Notes: generated by a model not told the origin, from the sequence alone. Shown: positions 7,887-15,879, numbered from the stretch's first letter. The stretch is 24,829 nucleotides of DNA from Methanosarcinales archaeon (GCA_003661105.1 QMVM01000003.1:1-24829); one strand, 5' to 3'. Program-made: numbers and translations.

Positions 7887-8744
7887 CTATTTCCCTCCGA
7901 TCGGCTTTGGTATGGTGTTTTTGTCGATGAACGGACTGAATACGTTCATCAGGAGTACTGCGAAGCACATCCCTGCGAAGTATGTATCGAAGTGAAGCTG
8001 GATTAATATCAACAGCACCAGCATGGTTCCATAGATTAATCTACCCTTCTTTGTCACCGGTGATGTGACCGGGTCTGCTGCAAGGAATATCAGTCCGAGG
8101 AAGTAGCCGCCGGTTAACACATAAGGAAGTTGTGAACCCATCCCGACGATCGGCATCAAGAGTAACAGCAAGATAGTGGCACTGAGTGCCACCCGCCGAT
8201 CCACGTATCTCTTGTACAGGACGAATGCGCCGCCGAGCAGGACTAATGCGGGCGAAGCCTCAACAAGCCTTCCAGCACCAGTCTCGATTAAGAGGTCAGA
8301 GAAACTGCCAAGATTTGGCGTGGATCCGGTTCCCATCAGCGTGGGCCACGCAGCAAGCAGGAACGCAAATCCGATCAGTGCCGGATGAAACACCAGCGTC
8401 CCTGTGCCGCCGAAGATATATTTTGGAATGGCTATTGCAAACGCGGCTCCGATGATCGGAACCCAGATCGGGACGCTTGGCGGCATGATAAGCGCGAGTA
8501 AGAGACCGATCAACACAGCATTCCCGTCACTTATGGTGATCGGCTGGGATGCCGCCTTATATATCACGATCTCGGTGACCACTGCCGTAGTAACGGTTGC
8601 AAGAACGATCGTTAGCGCAGGAAGTCCGAAGAGATAGATCGCCGCGACCGTGATCGGAATCAGTGCAGCGACGGTCCCCCACATCACACTCTTCACACTT
8701 TCCTTGCTCTTCACATGGGGTAATGGTGATATTGTATACGTCAT
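7887..8744 (-). CDS. rnfD: Rnf complex membrane subunit RnfD
   Basis: RnfD, 285 residues, is a polytopic membrane subunit homologous to NqrB. Recognisable blocks are SISDGNAVLIGLLLALIMPP-like text at about 70-90, FGGTGTLVFHPALIGFAFL at 111-129, ASPALVLLGG at 163-172 and AADPVTSPVTKKG at 222-234. The start is ATG 8744, which overlaps the rnfC stop (ATGA) and has GGAGGA upstream; the frame stays open further upstream inside rnfC, but that part is not RnfD-like. The usual covalent-FMN motif (SGATPL) is not found where expected; the nearest text is TGAG at 155-158, so this subunit may lack the covalent flavin. Confidence 0.93.
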   Translation of the reverse strand: MTYTISPLPHVKSKESVKSVMWGTVAALIPITVAAIYLFGLPALTIVLATVTTAVVTEIVIYKAASQPITISDGNAVLIGLLLALIMPPSVPIWVPIIGAAFAIAIPKYIFGGTGTLVFHPALIGFAFLLAAWPTLMGTGSTPNLGSFSDLLIETGAGRLVEASPALVLLGGAFVLYKRYVDRRVALSATILLLLLMPIVGMGSQLPYVLTGGYFLGLIFLAADPVTSPVTKKGRLIYGTMLVLLILIQLHFDTYFAGMCFAVLLMNVFSPFIDKNTIPKPIGGK

Positions 8745-9940
8745 TCGGATTCCTCCATCACGGCAACGCCGTGTTTGCCATACTTTATTATCTGCACGAT
8801 CGGGAGCTTGGACGGGCAGACGTACGCACACCTGCCGCATTCCACGCAGTCACCGATGTGTAATTCCGCACACTTGTCAAACTGCGCGCTGTCAGCATAC
8901 CCATACAGCAGATGTGGCATCAGTCCGATAGGACACTCGTCTACACACCACGCGCAGTTGATACAGGGCGCCTGCGGTTCGCGCTCGATATCGCTCTCGG
9001 TCTGCACCAGGAGTCCCGTTGTCGTCTTGATGACCGGAACCTCGTCCGAGTACTGCGCCGCTCCGGATATTGCACCGTTTACGATGAGCTTTACCGGTGT
9101 TCCACTACATCCGCCGCATTCTTTGATCATATAACCAATCGGCGTGCCGATATCCACGAGAACATCTCTCGGAGAACCTACCGCGCCTGCAACGGTCACC
9201 ACTTTCTTAATCATTGGTTCGCCGTCGCAAAGTGCATCGTATATCGCTTTCATGGCAGCGATGCTGCTCACGAGAACGCCCCGGTCCTCTGGAGTGCTAC
9301 CGCGTGGCACCTTCTTCTTCGCAAACTTCTTAGAAAGCGTGTTTTCGGTGCCCGGTGGGTAGTACCCCTGTGTCGCGATAACCTTGATGTTGTTATCCGG
9401 TATCGTCTCGGTTCGCATGACATGCAGCGCTTCTGAGCCAAGTTCGATTACGATGAACGCTTTCGTAGCACCAACCGTTTCCATCAATGCTTTCAATCCA
9501 TATATGACCTCGGAAGGGTGGTCGAGCATGAGCGCTTCGTATGATGATAAATCCCATGTATTCGTCCCGTTGACGACGATCGTGTCGATATCTTCTTTTG
9601 TGCGCAATGTCGGGTGTCCGTTCGGTTCGATAATACCGGCGTCCCTGATAATGCGCCTTATTTTTCCTGCGGACAATTCTACCGGTTCAATTTCTCTCTT
9701 TTCCCCGTTGTGCGTCTTGATTACCACACTGAGAACATCTTTACCAGTCGGGTGCGGCAGTTCGGAAACGGCTGTAACCTCTCCGGAAACGCTCGAATGT
9801 ATCCGAAACTCGCCGTCGCCGATCAATTGACCAACAGAAACGATATCGCCAACACTTACCAAGGAATCGCACACCGCGCCATCATGCTGCTGTAAGGGAA
9901 TGATCACCTGATCAGGTGTTTTGATTGTTACAATCTTCAA
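8741..9940 (-). CDS. rnfC: Rnf complex subunit RnfC, TTG start
   Basis: RnfC, 399 residues, is the peripheral Fe-S/flavin subunit. It opens with a barrel-sandwich-like region (VIIPLQQHDGAVCDSLVSVG) and continues through an NQO1-like central domain. It ends with two ferredoxin CxxCxxCxxxC motifs at Cys 326/329/332/336 and 365/368/371/375. The start is TTG at 9940, chosen because GGAGG (9949-9953) lies eight bases upstream, the frame has a stop just beyond, and no in-frame ATG fits. Compared with typical RnfC, the leading segment with the GGxHP motif is missing, so the protein is short at the N-terminus. It heads the operon, and rnfD overlaps its stop. The adjacent TATA-like box at 9984-9992 is the likely promoter. 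Confidence 0.93.
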   Translation of the reverse strand: MKIVTIKTPDQVIIPLQQHDGAVCDSLVSVGDIVSVGQLIGDGEFRIHSSVSGEVTAVSELPHPTGKDVLSVVIKTHNGEKREIEPVELSAGKIRRIIRDAGIIEPNGHPTLRTKEDIDTIVVNGTNTWDLSSYEALMLDHPSEVIYGLKALMETVGATKAFIVIELGSEALHVMRTETIPDNNIKVIATQGYYPPGTENTLSKKFAKKKVPRGSTPEDRGVLVSSIAAMKAIYDALCDGEPMIKKVVTVAGAVGSPRDVLVDIGTPIGYMIKECGGCSGTPVKLIVNGAISGAAQYSDEVPVIKTTTGLLVQTESDIEREPQAPCINCAWCVDECPIGLMPHLLYGYADSAQFDKCAELHIGDCVECGRCAYVCPSKLPIVQIIKYGKHGVAVMEESE

Positions 9941-9980
9941 TGCGGATGCCTCCTATGCCTCGCATTATGGATACGTGTGT

Positions 9981-10032
9981 CGGCATATATAAGTATTGTT
10001 ATCTGGCTGGCACAGGCAACTATCTTTAAGTG
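9981..10032. promoter_or_regulatory. Divergent promoter region for rnf and the DUF35 gene
   Basis: On the minus strand TTATATATG (9984-9992) is a good archaeal TATA box, placing an rnf transcript start near 9960-9965 and a short leader to the TTG at 9940. On the plus strand CTTTAAG (10024-10030) is a weaker TATA-like box about 28 bases before the ATG at 10058, which would give a nearly leaderless message. The two boxes are about 35 bases apart. Start sites are inferred from spacing only. Confidence 0.55.
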
Positions 10033-10057
10033 TTACTGCACAAAGAGTATATACCAC

Positions 10058-10447
10058 ATGAGTGTACCGAGATTCTGGAGACATATCAGCAGCAGGTACA
10101 ACCTGATCGGAACGAGGTGTAATACCTGCGGCGAATACTACTTCCCGCCGAGAACGATGTGCCCGAACTGCCGCAGGGGTGGCAGCATCGAGGAATACCA
10201 GTTCAAAGGACATGGCGAGGTAGTCACCTACACGATCATCCATACCGCATCCGTGGAATTTGATATGCAGACACCATACCCACTTGCGATCATCCAACTG
10301 GACGAGGGTCCGCGCATGACCGGACAGGTGGTCTGCGACAATGATGCGATCGCAATCGGGATGCGCGTGAAGCCGATATTCAGGAAACTTGGCGAAGATG
10401 GTGCCGCTGGTATCATATACTATGGCACCAAGTTTATCCCTGCATAA
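10058..10447 (+). CDS. DUF35/OB-fold zinc-ribbon protein
   Basis: Protein of 129 residues. An N-terminal helix (SVPRFWRHISSRYNL) is followed by a rubredoxin-like zinc ribbon with Cys 21/24 and 35/38 (CNTCGEYYFPPRTMCPNC) and an OB-fold (GEVVTYTIIHTASVEF, then LDEGPRMTGQVV). This is the layout of DUF35 acyl-CoA-associated proteins, which in archaea bridge acetoacetyl-CoA thiolase and HMG-CoA synthase in the mevalonate pathway. Those two partner genes are usually adjacent but are not found here, so the acyl-CoA role is by family only. The start ATG 10058 is preferred over upstream in-frame codons because the protein then begins with the family-typical helix. tRNA-Thr follows eight bases downstream. 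Confidence 0.82.
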   Translation: MSVPRFWRHISSRYNLIGTRCNTCGEYYFPPRTMCPNCRRGGSIEEYQFKGHGEVVTYTIIHTASVEFDMQTPYPLAIIQLDEGPRMTGQVVCDNDAIAIGMRVKPIFRKLGEDGAAGIIYYGTKFIPA

Positions 10448-10455
10448 TATACGAC

Positions 10456-10528
10456 GCCTCGGTGGCTCAGCTGGCAGAGCGAGTGATTTGTAATCACTAG
10501 GTCGCGAGTTCAAATCTCGCCCGAGGCT
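10456..10528 (+). tRNA. tRNA-Thr (anticodon UGU)
   Basis: A full cloverleaf can be drawn. Acceptor GCCTCGG (10456-10462) pairs with CCGAGGC (10521-10527). D stem GCTC pairs with GAGC. Anticodon stem AGTGA/TCACT encloses loop TTTGTAA with anticodon TGT at 10489-10491. T stem GCGAG/CTCGC holds loop TTCAAAT. The discriminator is T and CCA is not encoded, as in many archaea. No intron is present. It lies between the DUF35 gene and the end of cofC and reads toward cofC. Confidence 0.97.
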
Positions 10529-10540
10529 TAAGGTCTGATA

Positions 10541-11194
10541 TTATTGGGGCTGTGGGGTATGTGGTGATCGCTCAACCTGCGCCCTGCCATCGCGCACCGC
10601 AACAACAAATCCAATATCATCTGCGAGCGTACGCGCAGCTTCTCCGTTCCCATGTATCAGCAGTTCCACGAGATCGTCGGGTTCATCGATGTCGGTCGCT
10701 GCTGCAAATGAGTCATAGACCTCGACTGAGAGGTTATTGTCGTGTGCGATTCCGAGATGATCAAGGAAACTCGTGCCGTAGTAATCCGTGCTGAAACGGG
10801 ACGGGTCTTTGATGGAGAGGATATTGGTTCCCCCGCCCTTGCCGGGTGCGATCACCAGATCGGCGTCCGAATCCGCAATCTCTCGCACGTGCCGGCTCTT
10901 CAGGAGCGGCAGATCAGCCATCACGATCATGACCGGATCGCATCCGTACTCTGCAATCTTTGATAGGTACTCGTTTAGTGCATCGTTTAATCCTGCTTCA
11001 CTCCACAGGATGTGCGGATCGATGCGCGCGTCGTCAAAGATCGATGGCGTGAGGATGTCGACCGCGAAGCCGCGGGTTGCATCGAGCACATCATATATCA
11101 TCGCAATCGCAAGCAGGCCGCGCTCATCTGGTGTTAGCACGTCAGAGAGGCGGGATTTGGCGTTCTCTTTTTTAAACGGGATTACGATTCTCAT
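10541..11194 (-). CDS. cofC: 2-phospho-L-lactate guanylyltransferase (CofC), coenzyme F420 synthesis
   Basis: Protein of 217 residues of the CofC family, which activates 2-phospholactate with GTP (or phosphoenolpyruvate in some lineages) for F420 assembly. The MobA-like nucleotidyltransferase opening MRIVIPFKKENAKSRLS is diagnostic, with the LTPDER element next, then VIMVADLPLLKSRHV and APGKGGGTNIL for the nucleotide site. The start ATG 11194 is chosen because the protein then begins with the conserved strand; the frame remains open upstream inside the phosphomutase gene. Only four bases separate it from the phosphomutase stop, so the two are probably cotranscribed. It is convergent with tRNA-Thr. 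Confidence 0.9.
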   Translation of the reverse strand: MRIVIPFKKENAKSRLSDVLTPDERGLLAIAMIYDVLDATRGFAVDILTPSIFDDARIDPHILWSEAGLNDALNEYLSKIAEYGCDPVMIVMADLPLLKSRHVREIADSDADLVIAPGKGGGTNILSIKDPSRFSTDYYGTSFLDHLGIAHDNNLSVEVYDSFAAATDIDEPDDLVELLIHGNGEAARTLADDIGFVVAVRDGRAQVERSPHTPQPQ

Positions 11195-11198
11195 GGTA

Positions 11199-13790
11199 TC
11201 AATCCTGTCCAAAGATCCTCTGGTAGTACTCTGCCCCGATGTCAACGCCCCATGCAACATGCCGCACATTGACATCCCGGTCTATGCCAAGCGTCAGCAG
11301 GTGAAGCACCCGCCTGTAGATCGCAACCGCCTCTTCGCCTTCCTTTGCAGCAAGCGCATCCATCCTCGCCCTAACCGCATCGAAATACCGCTTCCGGTCG
11401 GATTCTACCATGAACGTCATGCCGGTGGAGGCAATCCTGTCAGAGAGATCGTGATGGTTCGCGGCAGTCCCGACATCATCGATGATCAACTCGTTCAACC
11501 GATCTAGTGCAGCCTGTCTGATGGCACGCAAGACCTGCTCATCGCTGCTTTCGATGTATATCCTGTTTATCTCCTCAGTTCCGCTCGCCCGCACAAGGAG
11601 GCGGGAGATCGCCATCCCGTCCGGATCCTGCAGCACGAACTCGACCTTGTCGTGGTATGTGCCGCCCGCCCAGAGCACGTCTTGCCCTGCGATCGACTCT
11701 GGTGGGTTGTCGAGCCATGAATTGATTATCTTCTCCTTTGGGTTGTTCGGAGCCCAGATGTCGAGCCGTTCGTCGTATTTTTCGCCATACCTTTCCGTAT
11801 GCGCCCGCCATATCTCACCAGGTGGCTTTTCGTGCCATGCGATCATGGACGCGATCATGCATATCCCGATGATCCCGTCCTTGTCAGGGAACCGCTTGAC
11901 CGTGAAGCCGCCGCTCTCCTCACCTGCAACCGCTGCTGGCAGATCGTATTTTTTCATCGCGGCAGAGATGTATTTGAATCCGACCTCGGTATCGATGCAC
12001 GGGAACCGTTGAAAGTCGAGCGCGTATTCGATGTCACCAGTGACCTTTCTGACGCTGTAAAACGGATGCCGGATCAGCGAATTGACCTGACCCCATTCCG
12101 GTGTCGGTATATCGTGTCCACCTTCCTTAGATAGCGTCCTCACCACGTCATCGATTGCAGTGGACGTGGTTCCGGTCCGTATCACGATGTGGTTCTCCCA
12201 GGAAAGCCCCCTGATCACGAAATCGCAGATCATGGCAAGGAGTTTGTTAAGGTTGATAAACCCGTCCCTGTCAAGGATTCCGCCGCAGCGGTCGCCATCG
12301 GTATCGTTTGCGCACTCAAAGAGGGCACCGATCCGTTCCAATCGATCCGCAGTCGGGAGAATCCACTGCGCCTCAGGATTGGCATAGAATCGGAGGCTGA
12401 GAAGATTATCATCCCCCGAGTCCATTGGAAAGACGGATTCCGCGGGAATTCCGAGTTTCTCGAATATCTCCTGGATATAGCCCCTTGCAACGCCATTCAT
12501 CGCGTTATGGATGAACCTGTGCTCTGGTTGCGAGTAGAAATCCGCAAGAAGCTTGTCCAGTCCCTGTGACCGTAAGAAATCAGCGATATATGCGGTGTAT
12601 TTCTCCCGCATATCAACGTACACAAACTTGCCTTCAGATTCCGCCTTCAGAAGATCATATTTCGGGGTGGGCTGACCCCTCATGCAGAGGATGTTCGCTT
12701 CCCGCTCGATCCGGTCGGTGACCGATGTCGGGGCAACATCGCCGTTCTCCATGCTCCATCGCTGCCCCTGGGTCGATAGCGGATTGTGGCTCGGGGTCAT
12801 GTTCTCGCCACCTGCCGCATTGTTCTGTTCCACCTCCCTAAGCCAGTACACCAGAGCGCCTGTGGGTGATGGCTCCTCTGCAAACCGCACAGGAAAGGAG
12901 CGCGAGAGAAACACCTTCGCACTCTCAAGCGCAAACTCCCGTGCGCCGATCCGTGTGTCATAAGTGATCACGACAGGCATCCCGCCCTTATTCTGAGAGG
13001 TCTCGAGATCGTTACATATCGCAACGGTTACGAAATCAGATCTTTCGCTGGTGAAATCCTTGTCTACGAATGCCCTGAAACCGGATGTCCCGAACTTTAT
13101 ATATTTTTTACTAATTAATTTGTGGAGCAGCTCTGCAAGCGCAGGATCGTCGGTTCGTACGGTAAATCGATATAATTTGTCACTGATGTTTGCGGCAAGC
13201 GAGGTTCTAAACGGTCTGTACCGTCCATCATCGTTAAGAGCGGTGATCAGGGGGGCTAATTCATCTTTTATATAATTACCTATACCGGAAAACTCGTCCC
13301 GTCCAAAGAATTTAAGCAATGCTGTTATGGCAAGAGCACGCAGACGTTTCGCCTCTGCCAGCAGGTCCTGCGCCTCCCTGTATGTGTCCTGCATCTGTTC
13401 GCGATTCCTAATCTCCCTGCCAGTCATCCGGTTGATCTCCGAATCCGGGTTCTCGGTAGTCTCAAGTCCATACTGCCCGGGCTCAACAGCAAAGAGTTGT
13501 AAGGATGCGAATAATACAGGAAGTTGACCGGTTGGGAATTCAGTTATATTCTCGGTCAGTTTTGTCAAAAAATCCCTGCTCACAAGAGTGGCCTTGCCGA
13601 GGATTTCGGTATCATCTGTTTCGGTCAAAGCAACGATCAGACTGGAAGTCAGTTCGGATACCGGAAGTTCACTTGCGATGTGCTCTCTGATGATGCTTTT
13701 CAGTTCGGACAGGTTCCCCAGTGTTGCCACCCTGTTCTGAGTCAGCATCTGCCAGCGCATATCCTGGTATATGAAATCAGCGCGCTTCAT
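11199..13790 (-). CDS. Long phosphohexomutase (phosphoglucomutase/phosphomannomutase superfamily) with extra N-terminal domain
   Basis: Protein of 863 residues. From residue 231 (IKFGTSGFRA) it follows the alpha-D-phosphohexomutase superfamily, which moves phosphate between C1 and C6 of hexoses. Catalytic loop is TPSHNP with Ser334 (usually TASHNP), metal loop DTDGDR 496-501, sugar loop GEESGG 623-628 and phosphate loop RASGTEE 734-740, where Pro is more common than the second Glu. About 100 residues after the phosphate loop (763-863) also exceed the usual end. Residues 1-230 are an unrecognised helical domain with a coiled-coil-like stretch at about 125-160. Ordinary archaeal family members are about 450 residues, so this is almost double. 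AAGGAGGTG lies just before the ATG. The hexose substrate cannot be told from sequence. Confidence 0.85.
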   Translation of the reverse strand: MKRADFIYQDMRWQMLTQNRVATLGNLSELKSIIREHIASELPVSELTSSLIVALTETDDTEILGKATLVSRDFLTKLTENITEFPTGQLPVLFASLQLFAVEPGQYGLETTENPDSEINRMTGREIRNREQMQDTYREAQDLLAEAKRLRALAITALLKFFGRDEFSGIGNYIKDELAPLITALNDDGRYRPFRTSLAANISDKLYRFTVRTDDPALAELLHKLISKKYIKFGTSGFRAFVDKDFTSERSDFVTVAICNDLETSQNKGGMPVVITYDTRIGAREFALESAKVFLSRSFPVRFAEEPSPTGALVYWLREVEQNNAAGGENMTPSHNPLSTQGQRWSMENGDVAPTSVTDRIEREANILCMRGQPTPKYDLLKAESEGKFVYVDMREKYTAYIADFLRSQGLDKLLADFYSQPEHRFIHNAMNGVARGYIQEIFEKLGIPAESVFPMDSGDDNLLSLRFYANPEAQWILPTADRLERIGALFECANDTDGDRCGGILDRDGFINLNKLLAMICDFVIRGLSWENHIVIRTGTTSTAIDDVVRTLSKEGGHDIPTPEWGQVNSLIRHPFYSVRKVTGDIEYALDFQRFPCIDTEVGFKYISAAMKKYDLPAAVAGEESGGFTVKRFPDKDGIIGICMIASMIAWHEKPPGEIWRAHTERYGEKYDERLDIWAPNNPKEKIINSWLDNPPESIAGQDVLWAGGTYHDKVEFVLQDPDGMAISRLLVRASGTEEINRIYIESSDEQVLRAIRQAALDRLNELIIDDVGTAANHHDLSDRIASTGMTFMVESDRKRYFDAVRARMDALAAKEGEEAVAIYRRVLHLLTLGIDRDVNVRHVAWGVDIGAEYYQRIFGQD

Positions 13791-13872
13791 ACACCTCCTT
13801 TGATCGCCTTTTCATATAGGTGTATGCTGAGGTTAACATTAATAACAGACCACATACAGAAGAAAGTTTACC
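13791..13872. promoter_or_regulatory. Divergent intergenic region with strong Shine-Dalgarno for the phosphomutase
   Basis: This short gap drives the phosphomutase leftward and the DUF2150-like gene rightward. On the minus strand AAGGAGGTG directly precedes the phosphomutase ATG, with only about three bases of spacing. A/T-rich text at 13810-13820 (CATATAGG) and 13835-13848 (TTAACATTAATAA) may contain TATA elements for either side, but neither can be assigned with confidence. Confidence 0.4.
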
Positions 13873-14451
13873 ATGAAGAAGTCAGAAAAAGAGAAGGAAG
13901 TTCAATATTACACAAAAGAACGCTGGGACAATTGGATTCAGAACGTAAAAGAGAGTAACTTTCAGATAGACGATGAATCCGGAAGCAGTACTGAGGTATT
14001 CGTCAATATGATGGATGATGTCGTACTTTCATGCCTGAATGTCATTTCCAAACGAAATGCGAAAAAAATGTCAGCAGATAATGCGTTAAATGCGATTTCA
14101 GGTATCAGCGAGATTGTGTTATGTGAGGTTTCCGCGATTAACGATGATGTTGATATGATGATCCAGTCGCTTCAATCTTCGCTGCTCGGCGCGCTTGTTT
14201 CATGCGAATGCTATATCCGCGGATCATACAATACGAAGACTGCGCTTCCCAAACTGGTCAAGACTGCGATCGAAACAGAGGTGGATGATCCGGAAAAGGC
14301 GCTGGAATGCATAAGCACGGTTGGTGCACGGATACTATCTGGCAAGCCTATGCCAGAGATCATCTTTGACGTGCCGGATGGGCTGGTTGCAGAATGGTTA
14401 GATGGCATTGACTCGATCATCGCAGCGATGGCTCTTTCGAACGAAAAATGA
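13873..14451 (+). CDS. DUF2150-like archaeal protein
   Basis: Protein of 192 residues, acidic, soluble and mostly helical. The opening VQYYTKERWDNWIQNVKES and the overall length resemble DUF2150, a family of unknown function largely confined to methanogens and relatives. There is no catalytic motif, membrane helix or signal peptide. Three or four amphipathic helices (about 40-60, 67-85, 90-110, 118-150) suggest an all-alpha fold. thiDN starts 14 bases downstream on the same strand, so cotranscription is plausible. Family assignment is from memory of the N-terminal pattern; function is unknown. Confidence 0.65.
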   Translation: MKKSEKEKEVQYYTKERWDNWIQNVKESNFQIDDESGSSTEVFVNMMDDVVLSCLNVISKRNAKKMSADNALNAISGISEIVLCEVSAINDDVDMMIQSLQSSLLGALVSCECYIRGSYNTKTALPKLVKTAIETEVDDPEKALECISTVGARILSGKPMPEIIFDVPDGLVAEWLDGIDSIIAAMALSNEK

Positions 14452-14463
14452 TGCAACGATAGT

Positions 14464-14478
14464 GTATGCAATGCATAC
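14464..14478. promoter_or_regulatory. Perfect palindrome over the thiDN start codon
   Basis: GTATGCA-A-TGCATAC is a 7+1+7 perfect inverted repeat at 14464-14478 whose ATG at 14466 is the thiDN start. It could be an operator, or a small hairpin that hides the start codon in the message. Archaeal thiamine genes are known to be controlled by ThiN-domain regulators of the ThiR type, but I cannot confirm that this is such a site. Confidence 0.4.
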
Positions 14479-15791
14479 TGACCATAGCAGGATCCGATTC
14501 CGGCGGCGGTGCAGGCATAGAAGCTGATCTGAAGACGTTTGCCGCGCTCGGGATGCATGGCGCCTGCGCGATCACCTCAGTAACCGCGCAGAACACGTGT
14601 GGAGTGGAGCGCGTCTATGATCTTCCGGAAGATGTGATTGTCGACCAGATCCGTGCCGTAACAAGCGATATAAGGGTAGATTATGCAAAAATCGGGATGC
14701 TGTCATCTGAAAGAATCGTCCGCACAGTGGCAGAGGAGATTGAGGGAATTTCGTTCGTGCTCGATCCTGTGATGAGCGCGGAGGCGGGCGGGTCGCTGCT
14801 GGCAGAGGATGCACTGGACGCACTGGTATCAGAACTGATCCCGCTGGCATCTGCTGTCACGCCAAACGTCTATGAAGCTTCTGCAATAACCGGCATCCGG
14901 ATCAGGAGCATCGAGGATGCAGGACGTGCTGCGGCAGCAATCACCACTCTCGGATGCCGGGCTGCTGTCATCACTGGCGGGCATCTCGATGGTACCGACG
15001 TACTCTGCGAGAGCAGCGATGGTGGGATCGAGTCCCCTCGACTAATTCGAGGGTCAGGGGGTCTTATCGAGGGGGGGACACATGGCGCAGGCTGCACGTA
15101 CTCGGCAGCGCTTGCATCGTATCTTGCGAAGGGACTTTCTGTTTCGGATGCATGTACCGCTGCAAAGGTTTTTGTCGAAGAAGCGATCGCGAACTCTTCT
15201 GGCATAGGCAGGGGAGTTGCTCCGGTCAACCAGACCCGGGGGGTTACCCGCGATGCTGCGCGGTACCGTGCGATCGCTGATGTTAGCGCCGCTGTAAAAG
15301 CGATCGAAGGCTCGCAGTCGTTTGCGTCGCTGATCCCCGAGGTCGGGTGCAACATCGGAAGTGCGATTCCGGCGGCGCAGTCTGTCGGGGACGTTGTCGC
15401 AGTCAGGGGAAGGATCGCTAAGATCGGCGGCGGCAGGGCACGCGCAGTCGGGTGCGCCGAGTTCGGTGCATCGTCGCACATCGCACGGCTCATCCTTGCG
15501 GTCATGCAGTTCGATCCGATGATGCGAAGCGCGCTGAATATCAAGTATTCGGGAGGCGTCATCTCTGCCTGCGAGGAGTGCGGCTACACGATGGCGTCGT
15601 TTGACCGGAAGGACGAGCCGCCGCACCACAAGACGATGGACTGGGGTGCAGAGTATGTGATCAGGGAGACCGGTTCTGTGCCGCAGGTGATCTGGGATGC
15701 AGGCGGTGTTGGAAAAGAGGCGATGGTGCGGATTCTCGGGCATAGCGCGATCGAGGTCACAAGTCTTGCGATTCGGGTGGCTGATCTGTAG
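14466..15791 (+). CDS. thiDN: Bifunctional hydroxymethylpyrimidine (phosphate) kinase / thiamine-phosphate synthase (ThiD-ThiN)
   Basis: Protein of 441 residues. The ThiD half (about 1-255) phosphorylates HMP and HMP-P and shows TIAGSDSGGGAGIEADLKTF at 6-25, VTPNVYEASAITG and the anion-hole loop GGTHGAGCTYS at about 203-213. The ThiN half (about 265-441) joins HMP-PP with the thiazole phosphate and is an alternative to ThiE. It shows GSQSFASLIPEVGCNIGSAI, SFDRKDEPPH and DAGGVGKEAM, where Pro is commoner than the Ala. The fusion is frequent in archaea, and its length is normal. There is no clear Shine-Dalgarno before ATG 14466. The start codon is embedded in a palindrome, suggesting control at this point. 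Confidence 0.93.
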   Translation: MQCILTIAGSDSGGGAGIEADLKTFAALGMHGACAITSVTAQNTCGVERVYDLPEDVIVDQIRAVTSDIRVDYAKIGMLSSERIVRTVAEEIEGISFVLDPVMSAEAGGSLLAEDALDALVSELIPLASAVTPNVYEASAITGIRIRSIEDAGRAAAAITTLGCRAAVITGGHLDGTDVLCESSDGGIESPRLIRGSGGLIEGGTHGAGCTYSAALASYLAKGLSVSDACTAAKVFVEEAIANSSGIGRGVAPVNQTRGVTRDAARYRAIADVSAAVKAIEGSQSFASLIPEVGCNIGSAIPAAQSVGDVVAVRGRIAKIGGGRARAVGCAEFGASSHIARLILAVMQFDPMMRSALNIKYSGGVISACEECGYTMASFDRKDEPPHHKTMDWGAEYVIRETGSVPQVIWDAGGVGKEAMVRILGHSAIEVTSLAIRVADL

Positions 15792-15871
15792 CAGGTGTGT
15801 GACTACGGGTTGTGACGATTTAAAAAAAATAAGAGCGATGAAGCCTTTGATATAATGGCTCCATCACCTGC
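15791..15871 (-). terminator. Terminator of the AttH-like gene, nested inverted repeats with T-run
   Basis: GATGAAGCC (15837-15845) pairs with GGCTCCATC (15857-15865) with one mismatch and an 11-base loop. On the minus strand this hairpin is followed by a run of eight T (A-run 15822-15829 on the plus strand). GCAGGTG (15791-15797) and CACCTGC (15865-15871) form an outer 7-base inverted repeat. The element lies between the convergent ends of thiDN and the AttH-like gene; the T-run direction fits the latter. Confidence 0.65.
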
Positions 15872-15879
15872 AGCTTCTT

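Noticed and set aside
8745..8840. Longer start for rnfD
   Set aside because: The extra residues lie in rnfC out of frame and are not RnfD-like; ATG 8744 has GGAGGA and the expected overlap.
14870..15743. Long minus-strand frames opposite thiDN
   Set aside because: Ala/Pro/Arg-rich shadow of a well-supported gene.
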